Source: Candidatus Eisenbergiella pullistercoris
GTDB taxonomy: Bacteria > Bacillota > Clostridia > Lachnospirales > Lachnospiraceae
NCBI GenBank assembly: GCA_019115665.1
Contig: DXDD01000163.1
Coordinates: forward strand, 1 to 43,319
Reading direction: 5' to 3'
Length of the DNA stretch: 43,319 bases
In this document: one piece after another, positions 27,779 to 36,969 of the stretch
Numbering within the stretch: position 1 is the first letter of the stretch
Layout of the letters: each line of letters begins with the position of its first letter
Translations under genes and position numbers: made by a program
Notes under the pieces: generated by a model
Told to the model about the DNA's origin: nothing
What the model saw: only the letters and a program-made list of their open reading frames with translations
The model's database searches: none

Positions 27779-28998
27779 GAAAGGCGGATCCGGAGATCGC
27801 ACAGGCGATCGTGGACGAGCAGGAGCGTCAGAACAGCCATATCGAGCTGATCGCGTCTGAGAACTGGGTGAGCAAAGCGGTGATGGCCGCCATGGGAAGC
27901 GTACTCACCAACAAATATGCGGAGGGCTACCCGGGAAAACGCTATTACGGCGGCTGCGATTATGTGGATGAGGTGGAGAACCTTGCCATTGAACGCGCGA
28001 AGAAGCTGTTCGGCTGTGATTATGCCAACGTGCAGCCCCATTCCGGCGCCCAGGCCAACATGGCGGTGCAGTTTGCCGTGCTCACGCCCGGAGACACCAT
28101 CATGGGAATGAACCTGGACCACGGCGGCCACCTGACGCACGGAAGCCCGGTGAACATGTCCGGAAAATATTTTAACGTGGTTCCCTACGGTGTGAACGAC
28201 GAGGGCTTCCTGGATTATGACAAGATGAAGGAAACCGCAAGGCAGTGCCGCCCGAAGATGATCATCGCCGGCGCGTCCGCCTATGCGAGGACCATAGATT
28301 TCAAGCCGTTCCGCGAGATCGCCGACGAGGTGGGCGCCTGCCTGATGGTGGATATGGCCCATATCGCCGGTCTGGTGGCTGCGGGGCTTCATCCCAGCCC
28401 GATCCCTTACGCGGACGTGGTGACCACCACCACCCACAAGACCCTGCGCGGCCCCAGAGGCGGCATGATCCTCTGCAATAAGGAAGCCGCGGAGAAGTGG
28501 AACTTCAACAAGGCGATCTTCCCCGGCACCCAGGGCGGCCCGCTGATGCATGTGATCGCGGCGAAGGCGGTCTGCTTTAAGGAAGCGCTGAGCGACGATT
28601 TCCGCGTTTATCAGCAGCACATCCTGGACAATGCCCAGGCGCTCTGCCGCGGCCTGATGGACAGAGGCATCCGTATCGTTTCCGGCGGGACGGACAACCA
28701 CCTGATGCTGGTGGATCTGACCAATTTCGACCAGACCGGAAAGGCTGTGGAGAAGCTTCTGGATGCGGCGAACATCACCTGCAACAAGAACACCATCCCC
28801 AACGATCCCAAGTCTCCCTTCGTAACCAGCGGCATCCGTCTCGGCACGCCCGCCGTCACGTCCAGAGGCATGAATACGCAGGATATGGACCGGATCGCGG
28901 ACGCCATCGCCATGGTCATCAGGGGCGGCGAGGAAAAGGTGGCCGACGCCCGCGCCATCGTGAAGGAGCTGACGGACAAGTATCCGCTGGAAGCATGA
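27757..28998 (+). CDS. glyA: Serine hydroxymethyltransferase
   Basis: [54 protein letters not shown]; the longer ORF start at 27001 is antisense overlap. Confidence 0.96.
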   Translation: MYSLDEVRKADPEIAQAIVDEQERQNSHIELIASENWVSKAVMAAMGSVLTNKYAEGYPGKRYYGGCDYVDEVENLAIERAKKLFGCDYANVQPHSGAQANMAVQFAVLTPGDTIMGMNLDHGGHLTHGSPVNMSGKYFNVVPYGVNDEGFLDYDKMKETARQCRPKMIIAGASAYARTIDFKPFREIADEVGACLMVDMAHIAGLVAAGLHPSPIPYADVVTTTTHKTLRGPRGGMILCNKEAAEKWNFNKAIFPGTQGGPLMHVIAAKAVCFKEALSDDFRVYQQHILDNAQALCRGLMDRGIRIVSGGTDNHLMLVDLTNFDQTGKAVEKLLDAANITCNKNTIPNDPKSPFVTSGIRLGTPAVTSRGMNTQDMDRIADAIAMVIRGGEEKVADARAIVKELTDKYPLEA

Positions 28999-29822
28999 AA
29001 ACGGTGAACCGCAGAAACAGCGGAGGGGTTTCCGCAGATTTTCTGAAGCTTGCGGCCCTTGTGACCATGCTCATTGATCATGTCGGGGCGGGGCTTATGG
29101 AGCGGATCCTGGCGGACGGCTATGCGGAGGATCCCCTGGTTTATCAGCAGATCCTCGGCCTGGATCAGCTCCTGCGCGTCATCGGGCGCGTTTCCTTTCC
29201 GATCTTCTGTTTCCTGCTCGTGGAAGGATATATCCATACGAGGAGCCGGCGCGCTTATGCGCTCCGGCTTTTTGTGTTTGCCCTTTTGTCGGAGCTCCCC
29301 TTTGACCTGCTCTTTTTTGGCGGATGGAATCCGCGCAGCCAGAACGTCTTCTGGACGCTCCTCATCGGGCTTCTGGCCCTCTGGGGAGCGGATGCGCTCC
29401 GGTGCCGCATTCCGGGCGCGCCGGGAAGGGCGCGGGTATTTGAAAAGGCGGCAGCGATCCTGATTCCCGCCGCGGCCATGCTCGCCGCCTGGCTTCTGAA
29501 AACGGATTATTCCTGGCGGGGCGTGCTTCTGATCGTCATAATCTCTTTCCTGCGCCGGGACAGGCTCCTTCTGGTGATCGAAGCCCCTTTTCTGTTCCTG
29601 CTCACGGAGTTTCTGGATCTCATGCTCCGCGGAAGCAGCGTTGCCTACAGCCTGGAAACGACGCTGTCTCATCTGACGGTGTTTCTGCCCTTTTTCCTGA
29701 TCCGGTTTTACGACGGAAGCCGCAGACGGAAGGGACACCGGTATTTTTTCTATCTGTTTTATCCCGCGCATCTTCTGATCCTTTTCTTTTTCCGGCAGAT
29801 TTTGTACATATTGTACGGATAA
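28995..29822 (+). CDS. TraX family membrane protein
   Basis: [45 protein letters not shown] overlap with glyA. Confidence 0.85.
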   Translation: MKTVNRRNSGGVSADFLKLAALVTMLIDHVGAGLMERILADGYAEDPLVYQQILGLDQLLRVIGRVSFPIFCFLLVEGYIHTRSRRAYALRLFVFALLSELPFDLLFFGGWNPRSQNVFWTLLIGLLALWGADALRCRIPGAPGRARVFEKAAAILIPAAAMLAAWLLKTDYSWRGVLLIVIISFLRRDRLLLVIEAPFLFLLTEFLDLMLRGSSVAYSLETTLSHLTVFLPFFLIRFYDGSRRRKGHRYFFYLFYPAHLLILFFFRQILYILYG

Positions 29823-29930
29823 AAAAACAATCATAAGGAAAATTTGGGTTGCGTTCGCAGAAGCCCTATGCTAAAATATCTTCCGTTGGCACACAAATGT
29901 ATGCCTCACAAAGACACAAAAGCGGGATGA

Positions 29931-30380
29931 ATGGAAATGCAGAAGAAAAGCGAATATTACGTGGTAAAACAGAAAGCCATTCCGGAGGTCCTTCTGAAGG
30001 TGGTGGAGGCAAAAAAGCTCCTGGAATCGGGAAAGGCGGCGACCATACAGGACGCCGTGGAAAGGGTGGATATCAGCCGCAGCTCCTTTTACAAATATAA
30101 GGACGATATTTTTCCCTTCCATGACAACGCCCAGGGTACGACGATCACCCTGTCCCTGTCCATCGACGACGAGCCTGGCCTGCTTTCCGACCTGCTGAAG
30201 GTCATAGCGGATTTCGGGGCCAATATCCTGACGATCCATCAGAGTATCCCGATCAACGGTGTGGCGGCATTAAGCATCAGCGTCCAGGTGCTCAGCACGA
30301 CCACGGACGTATCCAGAATGCTGGATGCGATGGAAGAGGAAAAGGGCGTGCGCAACGTGAAGATCCTGGCAAGAGAATAA
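29931..30380 (+). CDS. ACT domain-containing protein (PheB/UPF0735)
   Basis: YYVVKQKAIPEVLLKVVEAKKLLESGKA, ITLSLSIDDEPGLLSDLLKVIADFGANILTIHQSIPINGVA. Confidence 0.9.
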   Translation: MEMQKKSEYYVVKQKAIPEVLLKVVEAKKLLESGKAATIQDAVERVDISRSSFYKYKDDIFPFHDNAQGTTITLSLSIDDEPGLLSDLLKVIADFGANILTIHQSIPINGVAALSISVQVLSTTTDVSRMLDAMEEEKGVRNVKILARE

Positions 30381-30435
30381 TATCTGACGCGGAAGGAGGA
30401 AAGCCGGGGCAAAAGGGTTCCGGCAGGAATGAGAG

Positions 30436-31644
30436 ATGATCAGCATAGCGGTTTTCGGCTACGGCACCGTAGGAAGCGGCGTTGTGGAGGTAATTGAAAA
30501 AAACAGGGAAGTGATCGATAAAAGGGCGGGAGAGGAGATCCGGGTGAAATATATCCTGGACCTGAGAGACTTTCCCGGAGATCCCTACGCGGACAGAGTG
30601 GTGCATGATGTGAACGTCATCCTGCAGGATCCGGAGGTTTCGATCATCTGCGAGACCATGGGCGGAAACGAGCCTGCCTTTACCTATTCCATGCAGGCTC
30701 TGAAGGCAGGAAAGAGCGTCTGCACCTCCAACAAGGAGCTGGTGGCGAACCATGGAGCCGAGCTGATCCGCACGGCCCGGGAGAACCGCTGCAATTATCT
30801 GTTTGAAGCCAGCGTGGGCGGCGGGATCCCCATCATCCGTCCCCTGAACGTGGCGCTCACGGCGGAAAAGATCGAGCTGATCAGCGGCATCCTGAACGGG
30901 ACCACCAATTACATCCTCACCCATATGGCCGAGGACGGAAGCAGCTTTGAGGAAAGCCTGAAGGAGGCCCAGGAAAAGGGCTATGCGGAGCGCAATCCCG
31001 AAGCGGATGTGGAAGGGTACGACGCCTGCCGCAAGATCGCCATCCTGGCTTCCCTCATGACGGGAAAGACCGTCTGCTATGAGGAGATCCATACGGAAGG
31101 CATCACGAAGATCACCCATGAGGACTTCCTGTACGCGGAGAAAATGAACCTGTTCATCAAGCTGCTGGCAAGGATCCGGGAGCAGGACGGAAAATACTAC
31201 GCCATCGTGGCGCCCTTCCTGATCGGGGAGAAAAACCCGCTCCACAGCGTAAACGATGTGTTCAACGCCATTTTCATCCGGGGAAATACGCTGGGAGATT
31301 CCATGTATTACGGCCGCGGGGCCGGCAAGCTTCCCACGGCGAGCGCCGTGGTCTCCGACGTGATCGACTGCGCCAAGCACGGACATACCCACATCGTCTG
31401 TCTGTGGGAGGAAGAGAAGCTCCCCCTCAGCAGCATCGACGGCTTTTCCAGAAGATTTTTCGTCCGGGCCGCTGAGGGAAGCGAGGAAGCGGCAAGAGAA
31501 CTGTTCGGCGAAATCGAGAGGATCGACGCGGGCGCAGCGGGCGAGTTCGGTTTTGTGACTCCTGCGATTTCCGAGAAGGAATTTGCTGAAAAATGCGCGG
31601 CGCTTCCCGGCTTCATCAGCCGTATCCGGCTGGAGGAGGCCTGA
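30436..31644 (+). CDS. hom: Homoserine dehydrogenase
   Basis: IAVFGYGTVGSGVVEVI, FEASVGGGIPIIRPLN, GILNGTTNYILTHM. Confidence 0.95.
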   Translation: MISIAVFGYGTVGSGVVEVIEKNREVIDKRAGEEIRVKYILDLRDFPGDPYADRVVHDVNVILQDPEVSIICETMGGNEPAFTYSMQALKAGKSVCTSNKELVANHGAELIRTARENRCNYLFEASVGGGIPIIRPLNVALTAEKIELISGILNGTTNYILTHMAEDGSSFEESLKEAQEKGYAERNPEADVEGYDACRKIAILASLMTGKTVCYEEIHTEGITKITHEDFLYAEKMNLFIKLLARIREQDGKYYAIVAPFLIGEKNPLHSVNDVFNAIFIRGNTLGDSMYYGRGAGKLPTASAVVSDVIDCAKHGHTHIVCLWEEEKLPLSSIDGFSRRFFVRAAEGSEEAARELFGEIERIDAGAAGEFGFVTPAISEKEFAEKCAALPGFISRIRLEEA

Positions 31645-31679
31645 ATCGGGGCGGAAGAAGCTTTGGCATGGAGGTAGAG

Positions 31680-32906
31680 ATGAAATATGTGGTAGTGCTG
31701 GGAGACGGGATGGCCGACGAGCCGATCGCCAGGCTGAACGGCCGGACGCCCCTGGCGTATGCGGATACGCCGGCGCTGGATGCGCTGAGCCAAAAATCGG
31801 AGATCGGCATGGTCAGCACGATCCCGGAGGGAATGAAGCCCGGATCGGATACGGCGAACCTTTCCGTCATGGGCTATGATCCGAAAAAATATTATTCCGG
31901 CCGTTCCCCCCTGGAGGCGCTGAGCATCGGCGTCCCCATGAAGGATACGGACATCGCCCTGCGGTGCAATATCGTCACCCTTTCCGGGGAGGAGGGGATC
32001 CCCTTTGCAAAGAGACGGATCCTGGACCACAGCTCCGGAGAGATCGCTACAGAGGACTGCGCCGTCCTGCTGCATGCCGTGATGGAGGAGCTGGACCGGC
32101 CGCCCTATCACTTTTATGTGGGAACCAGCTACCGGCACTGCCTGATCTGGGAAAACGGCCGGGCGGAGGAGCTCACGCCGCCCCATGACATCCTGGGCCG
32201 TGAGATCGGAGCCTATCTCCCCGACGATAAAAAGCTGTATGAGATGATGGTGCGAAGCTATGAGATCCTGAAGGATCATCCCATCAACCAAAGACGCCGG
32301 GAAAAGGGACTGAATCCCGCCAACTGCTGCTGGTTCTGGGGAGCGGGGACCCGCCCGTCCCTGCCCTCTTTTTATGAAAAAACCGGAATGCGCGGCATCA
32401 TGATCTCCGCCGTGGATCTTCTCAAGGGGATCGCCGTGGGAGCGGGAATGGATGTGGCGCATGTGGAAGGCGCAAACGGCGGCCTGGATACCAATTACGA
32501 AGGGAAAACGCAGGCAGCCCTTGACGCGCTGGTCCGGGAAGGTTATGATTTTGCCTATATTCATGTCGAAGCGCCGGACGAGATGGGACATCAGGGCAGC
32601 GTGGAAAAGAAGCTGAAGGCCATTGAATATCTGGATCAGAGGGTGATCGCGCCCCTTACGGCAGGGCTGGACGCCAGCGGCCTGGACTACCGGCTGATGG
32701 TGCTTCCGGATCATCCCACGCCGATCCGCCTGCGCACCCATACGGCGGAAAGCGTTCCTTATCTGATCTATGACAGCACGAACGTGCAGAAGAACGACTG
32801 GAGCTACAATGAGGCGGAGGCCATCCTGAGCGGAAACTTCTTTCCGGAGGGCCCGCAGCTGATGGATCACTTTCTCGGCCTGAAGCAGCCCAGCTACCGG
32901 CTCTGA
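31680..32906 (+). CDS. ApgM-like cofactor-independent phosphoglycerate mutase family / proposed homoserine kinase
   Basis: KYVVVLGDGMADEPI, GMKPGSDTANLSVMGYDP, EAPDEMGHQG, LPDHPTP; located between hom and aspartokinase. Confidence 0.9.
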   Translation: MKYVVVLGDGMADEPIARLNGRTPLAYADTPALDALSQKSEIGMVSTIPEGMKPGSDTANLSVMGYDPKKYYSGRSPLEALSIGVPMKDTDIALRCNIVTLSGEEGIPFAKRRILDHSSGEIATEDCAVLLHAVMEELDRPPYHFYVGTSYRHCLIWENGRAEELTPPHDILGREIGAYLPDDKKLYEMMVRSYEILKDHPINQRRREKGLNPANCCWFWGAGTRPSLPSFYEKTGMRGIMISAVDLLKGIAVGAGMDVAHVEGANGGLDTNYEGKTQAALDALVREGYDFAYIHVEAPDEMGHQGSVEKKLKAIEYLDQRVIAPLTAGLDASGLDYRLMVLPDHPTPIRLRTHTAESVPYLIYDSTNVQKNDWSYNEAEAILSGNFFPEGPQLMDHFLGLKQPSYRL

Positions 32907-33014
32907 GAAAATGGCGTACAGCGCCGCGGCAGCAGAAGAAAATACACCGCGCGCGGACAGGCGGAAACGGAAAGAAAGCCGCTGCCCGCATGCGGCGGGA
33001 GGAGAATTTATATT

Positions 33015-34334
33015 ATGAAAAAAGTGGTAAAATTCGGCGGGAGCTCTCTTGCGAGCGCAGAGCAGTTCAGAAAGGTGAGAAGCATCATCAAGGCGGATCC
33101 GGAAAGGCGCTTTGTGGTGCCCAGCGCTCCCGGAAAGCGCAGCAAGGACGATGAAAAGGTGACGGACATGCTCTACGCCTGCTACGCGCTTGCTGAGGAG
33201 GGAAGCGATTTTTCGGAAAAGCTTTCCGCCATCCGCGCCAGATATGAGGAGATCGTCCAGGGGCTGTCTCTGAAGATATCTCTGGAGGATGAGTTCAAAA
33301 CGATCGAAGAGAATTTTAAGAATAAGGCGGGAAAGGACTACGCCGCTTCCCGCGGAGAATATCTGAACGGCATCCTCATGGCCGCCTATCTGAAGTTCCC
33401 CTTCATCGACGCGGCGGAGGTCATTTTCTTCGACGAAGACGGAAATTTTGACGACTATAAGACGAACCGGGTGATGGCGGAGAGGCTGGAGCAGATGGAC
33501 GCGGCCGTGATCCCCGGCTTTTACGGCTCCATGCCGGACGGAAGCATCAAAACCTTCTCCCGCGGCGGCTCCGACATCACCGGTTCCATCGTTTCCAGGG
33601 CCGTGCATGCGGAGGTGTATGAGAACTGGACGGACGTATCCGGGTTCCTGATCACGGACCCGCGCATCATCCCCAATCCCGTCGGCATCGATACCATCAC
33701 CTACAAGGAGCTGCGGGAGCTTTCCTATATGGGCGCGGGCGTATTGCATGAAGACGCCATTTTCCCCGTGAGAAAGGAAGGGATCCCGATCAACATCCGC
33801 AACACCAACGCCCCGGAGGACAAGGGAACCTGGATCGTGGAGAGCACCTGCCAGAAATCCCGCTTCGTCATTACGGGAATCGCCGGAAAGAAGGGCTTCT
33901 GCTCCGTCAATATTGAAAAGGACATGATGAACGCCGAGATCGGCTTCGGCCGTAAGGTCCTGCAGGCCTTTGAGGACAGCGGCATTTCCTTTGAGCATGT
34001 TCCCTCCGGCATCGACACCATGACCGTATTCGTCCATCAGGATGAATTCATGGACAAGGAGCAGAAGGTAGTTTCCGCCATCCACCGCCTTGCCAGGCCG
34101 GATACCATCGAGATCGAATCCGACCTTGCCCTGATCGCGGTCGTGGGACGCGGCATGAAGTCCACAAGAGGAACCGCCGGACGCATCTTCTCCGCCCTCG
34201 CCCATGCCAACGTCAACGTCAAGATGATCGACCAGGGCTCCTCGGAGCTGAACATCATCATCGGCGTGCGCAACGAGGACTTTGAGGCGGCGATCCGGGC
34301 GATCTACAATATTTTTGTCCTGGTTCAGCTCTGA
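33015..34334 (+). CDS. Aspartate kinase
   Basis: VVKFGGSSLASAEQFRKV, RGGSDITGSI, C-terminal ACT region VVGRGMKSTRGTAGRIFSALAHANVNVKMIDQGSSELNIIIGV. Confidence 0.94.
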   Translation: MKKVVKFGGSSLASAEQFRKVRSIIKADPERRFVVPSAPGKRSKDDEKVTDMLYACYALAEEGSDFSEKLSAIRARYEEIVQGLSLKISLEDEFKTIEENFKNKAGKDYAASRGEYLNGILMAAYLKFPFIDAAEVIFFDEDGNFDDYKTNRVMAERLEQMDAAVIPGFYGSMPDGSIKTFSRGGSDITGSIVSRAVHAEVYENWTDVSGFLITDPRIIPNPVGIDTITYKELRELSYMGAGVLHEDAIFPVRKEGIPINIRNTNAPEDKGTWIVESTCQKSRFVITGIAGKKGFCSVNIEKDMMNAEIGFGRKVLQAFEDSGISFEHVPSGIDTMTVFVHQDEFMDKEQKVVSAIHRLARPDTIEIESDLALIAVVGRGMKSTRGTAGRIFSALAHANVNVKMIDQGSSELNIIIGVRNEDFEAAIRAIYNIFVLVQL

Positions 34335-34392
34335 CCGGGACGGCTGCGGCCCGAAAATGCGGCACACCGGACAGGATACATAGTATCCTGAG

Positions 34393-34445
34393 AGGCCGGG
34401 AGAGGGGATCCATCCGGGATCTTTCCGCTCCCGGCTGTTTCTTTT
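34393..34445 (+). terminator. Probable terminator after aspartate kinase
   Basis: GCCGGGAG ... CTCCCGGC followed by TGTTTCTTTT. Confidence 0.55.
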
Positions 34446-34557
34446 GAATAATTGTCAGATAATTCATTATATTTATAACAAATTATACATAAATATTTTG
34501 GATAGATACAAGATATTAGAAAATAATGTAAAATCAGAAAAAAAGTCAAAATATTTA

Positions 34558-34586
34558 TTGACATTCGGAACCTGCCGGGCTATAAT
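34558..34586 (+). promoter_or_regulatory. Consensus sigma-A promoter for a candidate long ncRNA
   Basis: TTGACA (34558-34563), 17-bp spacer, TATAAT (34581-34586). Confidence 0.8.
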
Positions 34587-34592
34587 GAAGTC

Positions 34593-35350
34593 ACAAACAA
34601 AAAAGAAACGGAAAAATAAAAAAGAAGGAGGTACGGACCACCGAAAACGTAAACCTTATTTCTTAAAAGAAGAAAAGCTTTTAGGAAATCAAAAAAATTT
34701 CATAGGAAAAACCTTAAAGACGGATCGGAAAGAGGAAAAGAATCTCTGAAAAGGAAGGCCTTTGGATGAGAGGAAGAGAATCAGAAGAAACCGGGAACTG
34801 TAAATTGAGATTCTTTTAAAAAACGGACGTTTCCTGAAAGCACCGGGAATGATCTTTATCATCGAAAGAAGAAGACGAAGGTTGACATCTGGAAGGAAAA
34901 AGACATAAGATCGGGTAGCAGAAGGAAGAAGTTGAAAGAAAGATGATCCAGACAGGATCGGATTTCAGGAGAATGGATTCCGAAAAAGGAAAGAAGTTTT
35001 TTAAGGAAGCAATTCCTTAAAGCAAAAGACCAAAATTTATAATAGATGGACTTCAGAGGATCAGGCCTTTTGTTTAGAGGAATCCGTAAAGAGAGGAAAA
35101 GAATCTTTCAGATACGTGAAAATAAAATCTTTAAGGAACGATGCTTATCTAAAACCGAAGCGAAACGAGTACACTTACTTTCGTGACGAAGGATCATCAG
35201 AAGATGAACACCGTTGCAGTACATGAGTACAAAGGTAAGAAGGAGTGGAAAGAAGAGCAGAGGAGAAAAAATGGAGGTACAGGCCATTGGATAGCATAGT
35301 TTGAGAGCGGGTATCAGACATGAAAATGATTGATACCCGCTTCTCTTTGT
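34593..35350 (+). ncRNA. Candidate long structured non-coding RNA (about 750 nt), unassigned family
   Basis: Promoter at the 5' end and terminator-like hairpin at the 3' end; no convincing ORF; internal helices including AAAAGAATCTC/GAGATTCTTTT and TTTAAGGAA-GCAA-TTCCTTAAA. Confidence 0.6.
35303..35348 (+). terminator. 3' hairpin/terminator of the candidate long ncRNA
   Basis: GCGGGTATCA (35307-35316) / TGATACCCGC (35331-35340), extended by GAGA/TCTC, followed by TTCTCTTTGT. Confidence 0.65.
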
Positions 35351-35408
35351 GGTACTCTGACTGTAAAGACATTCGGAGAACGGATGCGGAAAGGTGTGGA
35401 CAGGGATT

Positions 35409-36851
35409 ATGGACCGCAGGGAATGGAGAAGACGGAGGAGACGCAGAAATCAGATGATCGCCTACATCGGTACGGGAGCGCTGCTGGTGGTTCTTGTGTT
35501 CGGCTGCGTTTTTGCTGCCCGCTGTATTTCAGGCGCGGCCAGGGAAGGAGCATCCGGGACGGGAGAAAGCGAGGGAGCAATTCCCGGACAGAACCTGACG
35601 GAAACGGCTTCTTCAGGAAACGGCTTTGGGGATCCCGGCGCAGACGACGGCTCCGGAAATCCGGAAACAGGGGAAAACCCCGGCAGCCCGGCTGACGGAA
35701 ACGCTGACGGAGACCCGAACGCAGAGGAAAGCCTGGAGGATAAGGTGGCCGCGCAGGTGGAGGCCCTGAGCCTGGAGGAGCAGATCGCCGCGCAGGTAGA
35801 AGCCATGAGCCTGGAGGATAAGGTGGCCGGACTGTTTATCGTCACGCCGGAACAGCTGACCGGCGTGGGGACTGCCGTACAGGCGGGAGACAGCACCAGA
35901 GAGGCTCTGCAGCGCTATCCGGTGGGAGGGCTGGTGTATTTTGCCAAAAATATCCAGTCGGCTTCCCAGCTGAAGGAGATGCTGGAAAATACGGCTTCCT
36001 ACAGCAGATATCCGCTGTTTCTGGGCGTGGATGAGGAAGGCGGGCAGGTGGCGCGCGTAGCGGACGGACTGGGCCTTGAAAATGTGGGCCCCATGGCGCA
36101 GATCGGAGCGTCCGGGGACGCTTCGCAGGCGTATGCGGCGGGGGCGCGGATCGGGGCTTATCTGAAGGAATACGGATTCAATCTGGACTTTGCTCCCGTA
36201 GCGGACGTGCTTACCAATCCGGACAATACGGCGATCGGAGACCGTTCCTTTGGAAGCGATCCGGGCGTCGTTTCCGAGATGGTCGCCGCAGCGGTGCGCG
36301 GGCTGAAGGAAAACGGAGTGAGCGCCTGCGTGAAGCATTTTCCCGGACACGGAAACACTGCGGGAGATTCCCACGACGGGCAGGTGGAAACGGACAGGAC
36401 GCTCGAACAGATGCAGACGGCGGAATTCCTTCCTTTTTCGGCAGGCATCGACGCGGGCGCGGATATGGTGATGGCAGGACATATTTCAGCGCCCGGACTG
36501 ACGGACGGGGACAGAATTCCCGCGTCCATGAACGAAACGATCATTACGGGGATCCTGAGAGGACAGCTCGGCTATCAGGGGATCGTGATCACGGATGCCA
36601 TGAACATGTCGGCAATTACCCAGTATTACACGGCGGATGAGGCGGCAGTCCGGGCGCTGAAGGCCGGCGCGGACATGATCCTGATGCCGGAGGATTTTGT
36701 TTCGGCATATGAGGGAGTGCTGGAAGCGGTCCGCAGCGGTGTCATTGACGAGGCAAGGATCAACGATTCCCTGAAGCGGGTGTACCGCGTGAAGTACGCC
36801 GGAATGACGGCCCGGACAGACAGCGCGGAAGCCGCGGAGGAAGCCGGATGA
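35409..36851 (+). CDS. Glycoside hydrolase family 3 (beta-N-acetylhexosaminidase, NagZ-like), membrane-anchored
   Basis: N-terminal TM; LFLGVDEEGGQVARV, GFNLDFAPVADV, CVKHFPGHGNTAGDSH, ITDAMNMSAI. Confidence 0.92.
   Translation: MDRREWRRRRRRRNQMIAYIGTGALLVVLVFGCVFAARCISGAAREGASGTGESEGAIPGQNLTETASSGNGFGDPGADDGSGNPETGENPGSPADGNADGDPNAEESLEDKVAAQVEALSLEEQIAAQVEAMSLEDKVAGLFIVTPEQLTGVGTAVQAGDSTREALQRYPVGGLVYFAKNIQSASQLKEMLENTASYSRYPLFLGVDEEGGQVARVADGLGLENVGPMAQIGASGDASQAYAAGARIGAYLKEYGFNLDFAPVADVLTNPDNTAIGDRSFGSDPGVVSEMVAAAVRGLKENGVSACVKHFPGHGNTAGDSHDGQVETDRTLEQMQTAEFLPFSAGIDAGADMVMAGHISAPGLTDGDRIPASMNETIITGILRGQLGYQGIVITDAMNMSAITQYYTADEAAVRALKAGADMILMPEDFVSAYEGVLEAVRSGVIDEARINDSLKRVYRVKYAGMTARTDSAEAAEEAG
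35730..35840 (+). repeat. 39-bp (13-aa) in-frame repeat at the N-terminus of the GH3 domain
   Basis: SLEDKVAAQVEAL / SLEEQIAAQVEAM / SLEDKVAGLF. Confidence 0.85.
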
Positions 36852-36940
36852 AAGACTGTCGGATGAAAAGGCCGCTGGTTGAAAGACTGGCGGTTGAAAG
36901 ACTGCCGGATGAAGGACTGGCGGTGAAAAACTGTCAGATG
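36849..36940 (+). repeat. Degenerate 15-bp tandem repeat starting at the GH3 stop codon
   Basis: TGAAAGACTGTCGGA, TGAAAGACTGGCGGT, TGAAAGACTGCCGGA, TGAAGGACTGGCGGT and related units. Confidence 0.8.
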
Positions 36941-36969
36941 GTACCTGTTCACGGGCCTGCCGGCGAACA

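Noticed and set aside
28995-29822. TraX as evidence for a conjugative element
   Set aside because: TraX-family proteins are common chromosomal genes in Firmicutes, and no relaxase or T4SS gene is nearby.
31308-34367. 1019-aa minus-strand ORF
   Set aside because: Antisense to hom, the ApgM-like gene and aspartate kinase, which have clear family motifs; composition looks like a GC-rich shadow ORF.
34444-34749. 101-aa ORF across the ncRNA promoter
   Set aside because: It runs through a consensus promoter, has low-complexity Lys-rich sequence and no RBS support.
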